In this document: positions 11,234-21,858 of the stretch, in pieces
How the letters are laid out: each line of letters starts with the position of its first letter
Numbering within the stretch: position 1 is the first letter of the stretch
From: Xylaria sp. FL1777
Lineage: Eukaryota > Ascomycota > Sordariomycetes > Xylariales > Xylariaceae
Direction: 5' to 3'
Length of the DNA stretch: 64,000 nucleotides
NCBI GenBank assembly: GCA_022578965.1
Contig: MU400552.1
Span: 279,119 to 343,118, forward strand
Made by a program: the position numbers and the translations under genes
The notes under the pieces: model-generated
Database searches by the model: none
The model's input: only the letters and a program-made list of their open reading frames with translations
Told to the model about the DNA's origin: nothing

Positions 11234-12747
11234 CTACTTTTGTAGCCAAGCATCTTGGAAAAGCTCTCCGGCAGTACTTCGTTGTTCTGGAGCCCATTGG
11301 AGCATCTTCCGCATAAACTCTAGAAATTGTCTCTTTTCATCCCCTGTAAGATGTGTCTCTATCTCCTCTAGCGACGTTGAGGTTGGTAAATCGATCCCAG
11401 CAGTAAATTTGCCTGGCAAGTTAATGGTGTCAGTTAAACATAAAACTAAGATTTACTGGAAATGAGAAGTATGGCGATACTATACCTTCATCCGAGAAGA
11501 ATTTACTAGCCAGGTCGCCACGCGCAAGGAGATCCTTTGGCGGAGGCCCGAGTAGTGCGATGATTTCGGCGAGATGAGCCCTCCTTCGATAAGCATGATG
11601 TTCTGGGTCAATGCCGCAGAACAGTTGGTTTCCCTCGTAAATATCCCAGGCCTTGTATCTCTTCATTAGCCTCGCTGTGCAGCAATCCTCTCATTCAAAG
11701 AGAAATGTGTTTTGCCAATAGAGCACCTACCATACAGCCGACATTCCAGATATCAATCTTGTAGTTCCAGGGGGCTCTTAATGTCACCTCGGGGGCCCGG
11801 TAGACATTGGGCTGTACGCACTCGAGGTTCTGGCAATCTCCAAACACGGCAGAGCCGAAGTCACATAAGACCGGCGGGCCAATTTGGCCTGAGGATTTAA
11901 TTGCTCGGGAAGTGTAGATAGTTCTACCTTCTACCTCCTTGCGTGGACAGGGATTGTGGATCTCTTCCTCCTCAAAGTCGGCGAAGACGGAAAAGTCCGT
12001 GATGCCAAACATGATGTTGTCCGCCTTGATGTCTACCAGGAGTGATCAGCTCACAGCTACCGCAGGGGGCCTGTAGGAATGGCTTAAACAATGGATCGGC
12101 TCTTACCGGTGTGAATGATTTGACATTCATCATGCAGGTACTCCAACGCCAGGAACAAGTCTTTGAGGACGAAGCGCAGGCCAGAGGCCGGGAGCCTCCG
12201 GGGCGAACTGCGACGGAGTGCTCCCTCGACACTCTGCCACAGTGGCGGGTGCGCGAGGACCAAATGGTCCCCTTCCGGCCCGTCGACTCGGAAAGAGTCT
12301 AGCAGGGTCCTGACAGCACTCCGACCTGGATGGCTAGACGCGCGCTGCTCCATGCGCCTGTACATGGCAATTTCATTCTCGACACGGTCTCCAAGCGCCT
12401 GGGAGCGGATAAAGACCTTGAGAGCGACATGGCATTTCTGGCTGTATTCTTGGGTAAGGACTGGCGTGACGGATTGTAGGAGCGCAGAATTTGAATTACC
12501 TCAGGTCGTGTGCCAGCCAAACTGTCGAACTGGCGCCGAAGCCAAGCTTCCCAACCACTTGATACCGATTGACAAACACTTCGCCGATGCGCACGGGGTA
12601 ATAACGCGCTGGGAGATAGTCTGGCAGTGTCTCCTCCTCGACTTTATCGTTGGGGGGGATTCGAATGAAGTTGGGGTTAGCAAATATACGCGGCCGCAGC
12701 GGTGCCCGACGACCTAATCGAGACCACACCCAGGAGAGAAATGACAT
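11234..12747 (-). CDS. SRPK-like serine/threonine protein kinase
   Basis: Five exons (12747-12500, 12441-12107, 12032-11731, 11651-11486, 11412-11234) join in frame to 409 residues. Introns are 58, 74, 79 and 73 bases. Kinase landmarks: glycine loop GFGASSTVW at about 69-77, VAIK-type lysine in HVALKVF at residue 90, catalytic loop HTDIKADN at about 193-200, DFG in VLCDFGSA at 252-254, APE in VYRAPEV at 274-276, and subdomain IX WNVGCMAWDIYEGNQLF. HTDIK instead of HRDLK is the SR-protein-kinase signature. In fungi this clade is expanded and often of unknown substrate. The insert between the lobes is short compared with true SRPKs. Each splice junction falls inside a conserved kinase motif and restores it, so the model is strong. 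The kinase looks catalytically intact. Confidence 0.9.
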
Positions 12748-13988
12748 GGTCGATGAGGGTTGGAATGAAATACATAGGAGAGTGGTAGTTAGTTGGTTTA
12801 GTACTTTCTTAGAGCATGAAAAACTCCTAGTGCATGCAGTATGTACAAATAGGGAAGTATACTAGGGAACTAAGGGACTACCCCGCGCTAACCCCGGCGT
12901 GGTTAGCGACGGTGGGCCATTACCACATAACACTGACAATCAAAAAAAGGTGGGGTAGAAACCAAAGGCAGAATAAAAAAACATTTTATTACGATTACAA
13001 CACACTTATTACCTTTTATTTTATTATAATGAAATAAAAGGTTAAGTTTAGCAATAAATCCCTATAATACTGCGTTTTTATTTTTCCTTTTTTAATGAAT
13101 CTGGAAATTTTGTTTGTTAAAAGTATTAATAGGCTAGCTATAAGAAGTTTAAATGTTGTTGTATCCTTTAACTCTAGGTCTTTAAAACAGCGTTTATTAA
13201 ACAACAACTATGTCACGATAGCCGGCGTAGCCATATGGCCACTCGGAGGCTATATATACGTACGGACCGCCCGAATACACCAGTTTGGTGTATTGCAGAC
13301 GTTTTGGCATTGGCGCAACGGCTACGGGCTACCGTTGTAACAAACTATACTACGCTATATAGCTAACCTGTCACGAGTGGTCCACCCGTTACTCACTGTA
13401 CAGCGACCCAAAAGTTCAGCAATACAAGCAATCTGGTATTCGTGTGGTCCATACGCTTATATACGGCTTCCGAGTGCGCCCCAGTGGCCACGCCAGCTGT
13501 ACCGTGACATAACTAGGCAAGCGTTTCCGAGAAAGCGTTTTAAAAACGGCTTCTTAGGGAAGACTTCCTAGAGAAAGCCTTCCAAGTATATATGTATAAA
13601 AATAGTAATTAGATTGTTTTTTTACACCGCTTTTTTGATTATTGGTGTGGCCCTTTATTAACGCCTCTTATGCGCGCGTGGTATCACAGGAATTTGCTAT
13701 TAATGCCTCAACTGTTATACGTAGTACACCGAACCAATTATCGTGTTTCATGTTTGGATCTAGGCGCTTATTTACATATTCTCTTAGGGCACGAGGATGC
13801 GCCATTGACGCCCATATCCAGGCCAGGGGCTCTGCCCAGAGCTGGGAATTTATAAATATCGGTCCTCTGCCTCATTGTAAGGATAGCAACGCTTAGCCTT
13901 TAACCTAACTATATTTCGAACCTGAGGCATTTCCTAATGTTTTTCTATTTTAAGCTTATCTAGCCGTTTCTATCACTGGTGATTTACA
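12748..13988. other. intergenic with an AT-rich patch
   Basis: Roughly 12,950-13,210 is sharply AT-rich compared with both flanks. It contains short frames on both strands without recognisable motifs, and may be a small mutated repeat relic. From 13,210 to 13,560 the sequence returns to balanced composition with a 9-bp hairpin at 13,274-13,294. No gene is supported. Confidence 0.4.
13274..13294. repeat. perfect 9-bp hairpin
   Basis: AATACACCA and its reverse complement are separated by GTT. It lies just downstream of the AT-rich patch. The function is unknown and it may be incidental. Confidence 0.5.
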
Positions 13989-14475
13989 ATGGCTCGTCGT
14001 TTCTTTTCCACCTCAGCTGCTGTGTCCGCTATAAAAAGACTCTTGGGATACCCAATTGAGAACCTCGACCCAAAATGGAAATCTGCTGTGGAAACTTACA
14101 AGGCCAATGGAGCTCCTAAGGTGCGTAAGAGTCAGGCGGCGTAACTGATCCAGTCGTGCTTTCAAAAATTCCGCTTCTAACCTTAAAGAATATAGAAGGT
14201 TGGACAGCCGGTAGCAGAGGTTCTCATATTGTAAACTTTTTCACCGCCAAGCACGTCCTATGAGCACTAGAGGATTTGATGCTGATGTATTGCTATTGCG
14301 CAGCTATCCAGAAGATGGCTCCAGTCCCGTCCATAATTCTGGGTATAACCCGGAAGACAAAAGAGATATACTCAGTGCCAAGATGAGGCTAGCAGACGGC
14401 AGTATTGCACCGGGCACCCATCACATATTTGACGATGGTAAGGGCACCCTCAAAAAGGGCGAGGAACCTGAGTAG
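13989..14475 (+). CDS. small gene, possibly mitochondrial-targeted, frame uncertain
   Basis: The first exon 13989-14120 (44 codons) starts MARRFFSTSAAVSAIKRLLG, an Arg/Ser-rich amphipathic leader that resembles a mitochondrial presequence. It ends at donor GTGCGT. Two continuations are possible. Acceptor 14188 gives a 68-residue protein ending at TGA 14261-14263. Acceptor 14214 opens the frame ending at TAG 14475 and gives 130 residues. The second frame has a coherent hydrophilic sequence (GFDADVLLLRSYPEDG, PGTHHIFDDGKGTL). The two frames also abut so that a single missing base near 14,260 would join them. I do not recognise the product. Confidence 0.4.
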
Positions 14476-15124
14476 TGATAGGAGACGGTGGAGAAAGACA
14501 TGGAGGTGCTGGTGTCTATGTTAGGATAGAGTGACTAAAGACTGTAGCTGTCGCTATGCGTAGCCACACATGTGGCTCGAACATTGGGCTATATGATTCA
14601 TGGGACGTTATACATGAATATGTAGTGGTGTTCTACTGGGTCCTGAATTGTAGCTCCTCAGGCATGTTCTTGTCATAATAGTTATCCTTAGTTAGATAAC
14701 AAATCAACCAGTGCACACAACCAAACCCACGACTCGATTAGCTCCGTTGGGTAGCCTGCTTTTGATTTAATGACAGCTACTATGTATATAGGTGAAATTC
14801 CCTAAATCCTAATCTTAATAGTAAACAAGTTATCTTAATATTAGATATGTAAGAGAGAGAAAAAACTTATACAACAAGGCATGTAGATCAAGGTTTAAAC
14901 TAAGAAGAGTCGATGCTGTACAAGTAGGCCTTGAAAGGAAGCTTCTGATTGGGGAGAAGCAGTGGGGCATGTGGGTTATAGGAGTCCAACTGGAATCGGC
15001 CCAACATCTACACGGATACCGGTATTACAGTAAAAGAACATCTAACTTAGCTAGGTTAGCTCTAGTGTAAGCACGCTGACAAGCCCCTTATTTGGAAAGA
15101 CTCACAAAATGACCATGGGATTTT
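14476..15124. other. intergenic, no gene seen
   Basis: AT-leaning sequence with a purine-rich run near 14,850. It is presumed to be the promoter side of the HET gene that follows. Nothing else is recognised. Confidence 0.5.
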
Positions 15125-17425
15125 ATGTCTGTCATCCTTTTTCATATGGTTGTTGTGCCTCTTCCTAAATCTAGATTGCCGGTGTCAAGGCAATTAAGGC
15201 TAAGCATGGCATTGTCGCCGTTCGCTCGAAAACTGGAAGAATTCGAATACCCAAGCCTGCGCTCCAAACCGCGGGTATTTCGCGTCATCAAGCTTCTACC
15301 ATCTACTAGATCATGGTTTTCTCCTTTTAGAGAGATATTGAACATCGAGATCCTTGAAGTCAATGTTGATGACGCAGCCGGCGAATTCGATACCCTCTCC
15401 TACTCCTGGGGTAATGGTGCAGTGGATAGAATAGTGATTGTCTCCCCCCTCAGGAGTAATGAAACCGGCCGAGGGTATTCAACGATACGCATATCGGCCT
15501 CTCTCGAATCAGCACTACTCAGCTTGGTCCGGAATGCCAATACCGAAGCCAGTCGTCCCATATTCGCTGACCAGATCTGCATCAACCAGGCTGATAATGC
15601 CGAGAAAGCCCAACAGGTTGCACTCATGGGCGACATCTATGCTAGAAGTGCGAAGACAATTGTATGGCTCGGGGAAGATACAAGGGAGACGCGTCGCTAC
15701 TTCGACTTCTCCTCTGAGGTAAACAGTGAAGGGATCTTGGGCAGGGTGATGGGACCGAATGTATCGCATTTCATGAACGTCTTTGACGCCGTCATGGACT
15801 CTAGTCTAGAGGTCGAAACAGAAGCCGAACGACAAGATCGTGACGATATCTTAGACCTTGTTACACGCTACGGCCCACGGTTTCCTCTGCGCGGTCTAGC
15901 TGAGATTCTTCGTCGCACTTGGGCCAAGCGCCTGTGGACGGTACAGGAAGGATGTCTACCAGCTGAACTAACTTTTAGATGTGGTGAGAAATCACTGTGT
16001 TATGATTGCTTCCGTGGGGGTTTGCTCTTCTATTCTATCTGGAATACCTACTGGCTGCGGATGCCAAATGGACCTGTGCCTAAGGAGGAAATCCGCGCTC
16101 GCAATGAGATATTTAATCTCAACAAGCCTTTTCTTCGCCTAGTCAAAGATCGAAAAGCGATACACGTTACTCGGTCGCCTCGAAGCACTCTCACTGATAT
16201 GGTGATCCAGTACAATGTTAATGACAATATGCCCAAAATAGGTGCAACGAAAGCTGAGGATCGTATATACGCACTACTAGGTCTTGCTAGGAGTGATGAG
16301 ATTACACGAGAAGTAGTGCAGGGGATGGAGATTGATAACGTGAAGAGCAGTTTCACGAAGTTCGCAGCCTCGGTCATCCCAAGGCACGTCGATGTGCTTC
16401 TTTTCTCGCAAATACCAAAGTCTCCGGAATATAGACATCTATTACCCTCTTGGGTCCCGGATTGGTCAACCGACCCTTTGCGAATGCCGTATGGGTATTC
16501 GGACTTGACAACGCCCGTATTTTCTGCTGGGGGGCACGAGAATAGCCATGATATAGTAGCTGAAGTGTTAACTGGGGCCCTGCGTGTTAGTGCCATTTCC
16601 GTTGGGCGCGTAATACGCGTGGGTTTACGCGGCATTCAGCGCGACGAGGATACGCTCGTCGAGAATATCGAGTACATATCGGTGAGACGTTTCTTCGAGG
16701 AGATTGATGAGTTTATGGAGCTTGCAACAAATATCAATCCTATCCATGCTCCGGATGTTTTAGACGAGCAGCGCCGACTCGGATCTAAAATCCGGCTATC
16801 TGATGGTGGTCTCTCAGTGCGACAATTCCCTGCCCAGTTCGACCCAGCTACTGCAAACACAATTCTACAACGTATTCACTTAGAGGTTTCTCACTGGGGG
16901 AAGAAACTAATGGACGTTGAAGCCCAAAACCAGTTAATGAGCAGTTTTACTGGTATGATCCGTAGCGCTGAAGTTGTGCCCTGGTACTGGACCCCTGCTA
17001 GTGAAGTTGGCATAATCCGCTTGTGTGCCAGAGATCCTATCGCTGCTGCTAGGATATTGATAACAGGGTTCTTCCTTGCTATGTCTGACGTGGGATGGGT
17101 GATTTGGTACATCACGAAACTGCGACTATACACAACTATTATAAATGTGCGCCGAACACGGGCCAAACATAATCTTCAAAGTCCGGATCGCCATGATGCC
17201 CTTCAAAAGGTCGGCCTGACAAGTGAACTTATCCATTCAAATGAATGGGAACTTTATACGAGTAATCTTTTCAAAAATATAGGACGAAAGCTATTCTTGA
17301 CGGATACAGGATACATGGGCCTTGGCCCTTGTCATATGGAGGTTGACGATAACATCGTTGTGATTCCTGGAAGCACTGTGCCTCATGTTTTGAGGCCTCA
17401 TGCTCTTTCAAGTTTCCTGGTTTGA
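15125..17425 (+). CDS. HET-domain (heterokaryon incompatibility) protein, C-terminus out of frame
   Basis: A 766-codon intronless frame. HET-domain blocks: EFDTLSYSWG at residues 87-96, IFADQICINQADNAEKAQQV near 147-166, the IVWLGED block near 179-185, and RRTWAKRLWTVQE. HET proteins act in the cytosol as allorecognition effectors that trigger cell death when mismatched strains fuse; this role is family knowledge. A hydrophobic stretch near residues 640-660 may be membrane-associated. The first ATG is 15125, but MALSPFARKLEEF at 15206 is an equally good start. The frame stops at TGA 17423-17425, just before sequence that reads as the missing HET C-terminus in another frame. The allele therefore looks frame-broken by one base, or the assembly lacks a base. 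Confidence 0.85.
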   Translation: MSVILFHMVVVPLPKSRLPVSRQLRLSMALSPFARKLEEFEYPSLRSKPRVFRVIKLLPSTRSWFSPFREILNIEILEVNVDDAAGEFDTLSYSWGNGAVDRIVIVSPLRSNETGRGYSTIRISASLESALLSLVRNANTEASRPIFADQICINQADNAEKAQQVALMGDIYARSAKTIVWLGEDTRETRRYFDFSSEVNSEGILGRVMGPNVSHFMNVFDAVMDSSLEVETEAERQDRDDILDLVTRYGPRFPLRGLAEILRRTWAKRLWTVQEGCLPAELTFRCGEKSLCYDCFRGGLLFYSIWNTYWLRMPNGPVPKEEIRARNEIFNLNKPFLRLVKDRKAIHVTRSPRSTLTDMVIQYNVNDNMPKIGATKAEDRIYALLGLARSDEITREVVQGMEIDNVKSSFTKFAASVIPRHVDVLLFSQIPKSPEYRHLLPSWVPDWSTDPLRMPYGYSDLTTPVFSAGGHENSHDIVAEVLTGALRVSAISVGRVIRVGLRGIQRDEDTLVENIEYISVRRFFEEIDEFMELATNINPIHAPDVLDEQRRLGSKIRLSDGGLSVRQFPAQFDPATANTILQRIHLEVSHWGKKLMDVEAQNQLMSSFTGMIRSAEVVPWYWTPASEVGIIRLCARDPIAAARILITGFFLAMSDVGWVIWYITKLRLYTTIINVRRTRAKHNLQSPDRHDALQKVGLTSELIHSNEWELYTSNLFKNIGRKLFLTDTGYMGLGPCHMEVDDNIVVIPGSTVPHVLRPHALSSFLV

Positions 17426-17550
17426 CTTCTAGCGATCAAAATGTGCCGTCATGGTCATATGTAGGCGAGGCGTATTGCGATGGGATCATGGACGGCGAGC
17501 TACTTGCTAGAGAAAAGAAAGCGACGAGACGGTTATTTGAGATAACCTGA
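17407..17550 (+). pseudogene. displaced C-terminal segment of the HET gene
   Basis: In the frame set by codon 17422 the sequence reads VPSWSYVGEAYCDGIMDGEL followed by a charged tail and TGA at 17548-17550. The YVGEAYxxGIMDGE block is the usual C-terminal motif of HET proteins. It lies -1 relative to the main frame, and no GT-AG intron of plausible size joins them. Confidence 0.7.
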
Positions 17551-18149
17551 AGTTACCTTAATGTGTTCGAAAATTATACATATGCATTGAAAATGACAGC
17601 TTATGAAAACAAATACCTACTACAACTCTACCGAGAAGATTGGTAGAGCAGTATTTTAGCAATAACAGTCGCTGCCGTATATACCTAGATACCTTGTTTG
17701 CTTCAGAAGTGTGACAGCGTTAGGCAGGCTAGCCAGTGTAACTTACATATCGCAGATGGTTGCGGTGCCATGGAAGGATTAGGATATTCCTCACCCACCC
17801 ACACCTCTATACTCAAGAAATTGAGAGATGTAAGATGAAGTCTTCTCCAATGCCTTAGAAAAGTGGATTTATTATAATTTTTGTGTATCAAAATGTTAAT
17901 ATCACTGTGACAGATAGTTCATCTATGTTGACGTAGAGAAATTCTCCGAGCTCGAAGTCCACCATTTCCATTGCCAAGGTCCGAAAAAAGCCCCCAGCGA
18001 CACAATGCAACAATCTTAGGGCGGTCAAAGCCACATATTGACGTCAGCTTCATGTAACATCGAGAAGGTTTTAGAATACATGGCCGGTTTCTCACGATCA
18101 TCAGCCTGGACTTGACAAGTCAACTGAACTCAATGACTCCTTCGGAACA
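17551..18149. other. intergenic, no gene seen
   Basis: No motif-bearing frame. It separates two plus-strand HET genes and should hold the promoter of the ankyrin-HET gene. Confidence 0.5.
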
Positions 18150-18788
18150 ATGGATAATACGTCTGACGTCATGAACTTGTTGACTGCCCCAGAGCATATA
18201 ACTCATTCACAGATTCCATTTCCCTCCGATTCGTACCGCCGATGGGACCCAGACAAATTCTCCATTTCGATCAAAGAAGCCGTTCGTGATGGGCTAAATC
18301 CAAATATTCTGTGGACTGAGGATGAGCTAGTTGCACCCCGGGTTCGTGGAGGCTGCATTATACCGTGGGCGGAGGATAAGGATAAAGCTTGGCTACATTG
18401 GAATACGCCTTTCCACCGCGCGCTGTGGATCAAAGACTTCGAGTCGGCCATGTTCCTGCTCCAAATCGGAGCGGACATCAATATTTATAATGAGTTTGGG
18501 CAGACGGCTCTTCACGAAGCTGTCTGGAGGGGCGACCGAGACTCGGCGACTTTCTTGCTACAACATGGTGCGGACATGTCCAAGCCAAGTATTGAGAGAA
18601 GGATACAGTGGGAAGGACGGCACATACATGGCCATGGTGATAATCTACCTCTACACCTCGCTATTTCAAACGCCGATATGACGATGGTAGAGCTACTTCT
18701 TGATCACGGAACCGACTTGCATTTTCTTTCTGCGGGGTGCTGGACTTTTCTCGATTTAGCTTTCCTGGCACGCATCGACGGGCGATAG
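18150..18788 (+). CDS. ankyrin-repeat N-terminal half of an ankyrin-HET gene
   Basis: 212 codons from ATG 18150. Ankyrin units are visible: WNTPFHRALWIKDFESAMFL followed by LQIGADINIY, then GQTALHEAVWRGDRDSATFL followed by LQHGADM, then DNLPLHLAISNADMTMVELL followed by LDHGTDL, and the start of a fourth unit, TFLDLAFLARID. The frame ends at TAG in the middle of this fourth unit. The missing second helix (RRAIGLFSSRGIRLSG) is found immediately downstream in the frame of the next entry, -1 relative to this one. The two halves therefore almost certainly formed one ankyrin-HET gene. No intron of plausible size explains the shift. Confidence 0.75.
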   Translation: MDNTSDVMNLLTAPEHITHSQIPFPSDSYRRWDPDKFSISIKEAVRDGLNPNILWTEDELVAPRVRGGCIIPWAEDKDKAWLHWNTPFHRALWIKDFESAMFLLQIGADINIYNEFGQTALHEAVWRGDRDSATFLLQHGADMSKPSIERRIQWEGRHIHGHGDNLPLHLAISNADMTMVELLLDHGTDLHFLSAGCWTFLDLAFLARIDGR

Positions 18789-21175
18789 GTCTCTTCTCGT
18801 CTCGAGGAATCAGGCTTTCAGGACAGCCGTTCGATGTAGCAACAGTTCCACCCAACTATAAGACGGATGCTCGAAACTTGCTTGTAGTTGCAACCAGCAA
18901 TCGTGTTATCCCTCCACCGGAGCTCCATCATGCTTATTACCACGTGATATCACGGCTCAAGTTGCCAACAAGCCTCGCACAGGATACTGCGACTATCAAC
19001 AAATTCATAGGGCTTTTATTCAACGCCTTGCATAGTGCAGCGGGTATTCAACGACCAGCTCCAGTTCTCGGTTCATGTGATCGTTGCATGGAATTCCAGA
19101 CTCATCTAGAATACTTTTGGGAAAGTAAAAACAACAAATGCAATCATTTCGATTTCCAGCTCTACGGAGACCGAAGTCAACTTGAAAACTCTGCCTCTGG
19201 AGGCTGCCCTTTGTGTAGCTTGGCAGCCGATGCGTTGGAAAGTTGTGAAGAGAAAAACGACACCATTAATCCATCTAGTAGACTATTGGGACAGAAGGTA
19301 GTCGTTGACGAGAGGACTCTTGGACCTCGTCCTATACGAAAGGATGATCCTCAAACTAAGGATCCATCTAGGGATCCGGTGATATATTTGGGGGTTCAGC
19401 GAATATTACTTACTCCATCTGGTGTTTTTTATCCTTCTAAATTCTCGGTAAAATTTGGCCGCGTGAAGATTCTACTAGAGTTGAGTCCCTTCGACGCAGA
19501 GAGTGCTATTCCCGTACCGCAAACTCATAATGATAGATACTTGGGAACAGGCTCACCACGGGCCTTTTGGACTGCTAGAAACTGGCTTCAGCGTTGCAAA
19601 CACACACCTGCTCATTCAGCCTGCCAGGAGGCGCATCGTCTGGCCAGAGGCACAAAATATCCAGGCCCGTCAAGGCTTCTCCACGTCGGAGACCATAAGA
19701 CTGAGCCATGTCTGGTCGATTGCTACGATCCCCAGGTTGATTACGTCGCGCTATCCTATTGCTGGGGAACATCAGGTGGAAATCTCAAGACGACCCACGG
19801 GAATATCGAGGAACACAGAAGGTCGATTCCAATTAGTCGCCTGCCAGCCATGCTTCGAGACGCTGTATTGGCAACAAGAGCTCTAGGTTTCTACTATGTC
19901 TGGATCGATGCTCTTTGTATTATTCAAGATGACGCGCAAGATTGGAGTCGTGAGGCTTCACGCATGGGTACGATTTACTCAAACGCTCAGGTAACAATAT
20001 CCAGTTTAGTAGCTGGAGAGGCTACTGAGGGACTTTTTTACCCCTTAACGGTGCGAAGCCCATACCCAGTGCCTCTCGCTATATGGCAGCGCAAACGAGA
20101 TCGCTTGGAGACTCGGGAACGGGATAACAGGGTACAGACTTATGCCGTATACCGGAAGTGGCTTCATGACGACATAGCCCATAAAGGACCGATACATACC
20201 CGGGGTTGGACGTTGCAAGAACAGCTTCTTAGCACCAGAGTACTCTACTTTGGCCGTGGTCTCCTTCACTGGGAGTGTTTACACTGCTACGTCACAGAAA
20301 TGGATCCTACCATGGAGCTCGTCACTGTCTCCAGTGCAAGAATCTCCAGGGGGAATATAGAAACTAGATGCATCATCAAGGGGCTCCCTATACAAGATTC
20401 AATTTCGCCTTCGCCCGGGGGGGCTTTGTGGCCACGAACAGCCTACCAAGTCTGGCAATCTCAACTCGAAGAAATCACACGGCGGAATTTCACCAAAATC
20501 TCAGACCGACTGCCCGCTTTCCAGGCCATCTCAGATACTATGGTAATGATTCAGGACGAGTTCGTTGGGGGCATCTGGAAAGGTGACAAGTTGCTAGAGA
20601 GTCTTTGCTGGAAGTTGGAGTCGCCTTCCAAGCAGCCTTTCATGCCTTCTTGGACGTGGGTAGTCGCACAAGGGCAAGTCTCGTTCCGCTACTTAGACAG
20701 AGAAGGCCGGGGACCTGATATCATACCTAAGGCAGCTGTAGTCTCCATCGACGTAAAGGTTGACCCAATATCGTTCGAGGTGTCCGGTTCACTAAGGCTC
20801 AAGGGCCGCCGATATAAGAAGGCCGCTTTAGACCGATTGAAATCACGGGAGCCAAATTTGTCAATATACGTCGACTACTCTTTCGATTACACTCCCGGAC
20901 CTGCTAGAGAATACTATCTCTTTGACATTCTCGAATTTCCCTGGGGGCCGCCTCACCAAGGCTATGGGTTACCGACGTGGCCTAAGGGTCGCCCACCTAG
21001 CGTAGTCTTTTTAATCCTTCAACCAGTAAAGAGGGACCTGAGCAAATTTCGGCGAGTTGGTATTGGAAGTTATGGTCATCACGATTGCGGATTCCAGAAT
21101 GCATATGAGAGGCTGCGGTCGTTTTTAATTAAAGAGACTGACTGTGAAGTTGACCAAGTGATCACCATTGTCTAG
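18737..21175 (+). CDS. HET-domain half of the ankyrin-HET gene
   Basis: 812 codons to TAG at 21173-21175. The nominal ATG at 18737 overlaps the ankyrin frame and is probably not a true start; the coding sense begins near 18,780. The order is the end of an ankyrin unit, a linker, a Cys/His region with CDRCMEF and GGCPLCSLAADALES (the usual region before a HET domain), then the HET domain: VDYVALSYCWG, YYVWIDALCIIQDD, the ASRMGTIYSNAQVTISS block and RGWTLQEQLLSTRVLYFG. Together with the ankyrin half this would be a protein of about 1,020 residues. Ankyrin repeats upstream of HET suggest a sensor-effector arrangement, which is an inference. The frame break near 18,780 makes the present allele doubtful as a functional gene. 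Confidence 0.8.
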   Translation: MLDFSRFSFPGTHRRAIGLFSSRGIRLSGQPFDVATVPPNYKTDARNLLVVATSNRVIPPPELHHAYYHVISRLKLPTSLAQDTATINKFIGLLFNALHSAAGIQRPAPVLGSCDRCMEFQTHLEYFWESKNNKCNHFDFQLYGDRSQLENSASGGCPLCSLAADALESCEEKNDTINPSSRLLGQKVVVDERTLGPRPIRKDDPQTKDPSRDPVIYLGVQRILLTPSGVFYPSKFSVKFGRVKILLELSPFDAESAIPVPQTHNDRYLGTGSPRAFWTARNWLQRCKHTPAHSACQEAHRLARGTKYPGPSRLLHVGDHKTEPCLVDCYDPQVDYVALSYCWGTSGGNLKTTHGNIEEHRRSIPISRLPAMLRDAVLATRALGFYYVWIDALCIIQDDAQDWSREASRMGTIYSNAQVTISSLVAGEATEGLFYPLTVRSPYPVPLAIWQRKRDRLETRERDNRVQTYAVYRKWLHDDIAHKGPIHTRGWTLQEQLLSTRVLYFGRGLLHWECLHCYVTEMDPTMELVTVSSARISRGNIETRCIIKGLPIQDSISPSPGGALWPRTAYQVWQSQLEEITRRNFTKISDRLPAFQAISDTMVMIQDEFVGGIWKGDKLLESLCWKLESPSKQPFMPSWTWVVAQGQVSFRYLDREGRGPDIIPKAAVVSIDVKVDPISFEVSGSLRLKGRRYKKAALDRLKSREPNLSIYVDYSFDYTPGPAREYYLFDILEFPWGPPHQGYGLPTWPKGRPPSVVFLILQPVKRDLSKFRRVGIGSYGHHDCGFQNAYERLRSFLIKETDCEVDQVITIV

Positions 21176-21858
21176 GCAGTAAGTGCATACAAATGTTGAA
21201 GTGTTGGTAATATGGAAGCCTCTAAGACTGGAGGTTCTGGCATCCGAAATTGGAGTCCTCGATACCGCGTTTTCCCCACAGGGCGGAGGATTAAGGCCAT
21301 CTCACAACGATAGGAATCATCGATCCAGGACTGGATCAAGCTATCCCTTAATCCCCAGAGATGAATGACATACGGGCGTGTTCGGCACGTGTGACATTTC
21401 GGTTGGTCTGGATGCGCTAATCTATTCATGACCAGCCACGTTGCACTTCAGTGAGCTGATAGACAATTCGAGATGCCAAGCTCGAAAACGATTACACCTC
21501 TGGCAGGGGTTTTCTAAGGAAGAAACGTTTCTTAAACCTAAATCTTCAGGCGGTGGCATGCCGTTGAGTTTACGTGAATCAGCCTGCCCAACCCCCCAAT
21601 TCATTAGGTAGTTATCTTCCTAAACTATAGAATGACGGATGTAAGTGCTGTAGAACAGTAAAAAAAACACCATAAGATTTCCGAAAGGTCCAATAAGATC
21701 TATAGTAATTATGGGTGCGTTGAGATCCAATGCTACGGAAGCATACTCCAATCAACACCAGCCTGTTTGATGTAGGCCTAGATAAATGATTGTTCCCCTC
21801 TCACTTGCTCATACAACTCTAACTCAATCCAAGAAATCAACGTTTCTAAAGGCTGAAA
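21176..21858. other. intergenic, no gene seen
   Basis: No coding signal was recognised on either strand. A short A-run lies near 21,660. Confidence 0.45.

Noticed and set aside
13303..13320. The 15-mer GGCATTGGCGCAACG shared with the DUF1996 gene at about 7,687
   Set aside because: A single 15-base match in a 64-kb window can occur by chance, and the flanks do not extend the similarity.
18737..18800. Programmed -1 ribosomal frameshift linking the ankyrin and HET frames
   Set aside because: No heptameric slippery sequence of the X-XXY-YYZ type is visible near 18,780, and similar -1 breaks occur in unrelated neighbouring genes, so mutation or assembly error is simpler.
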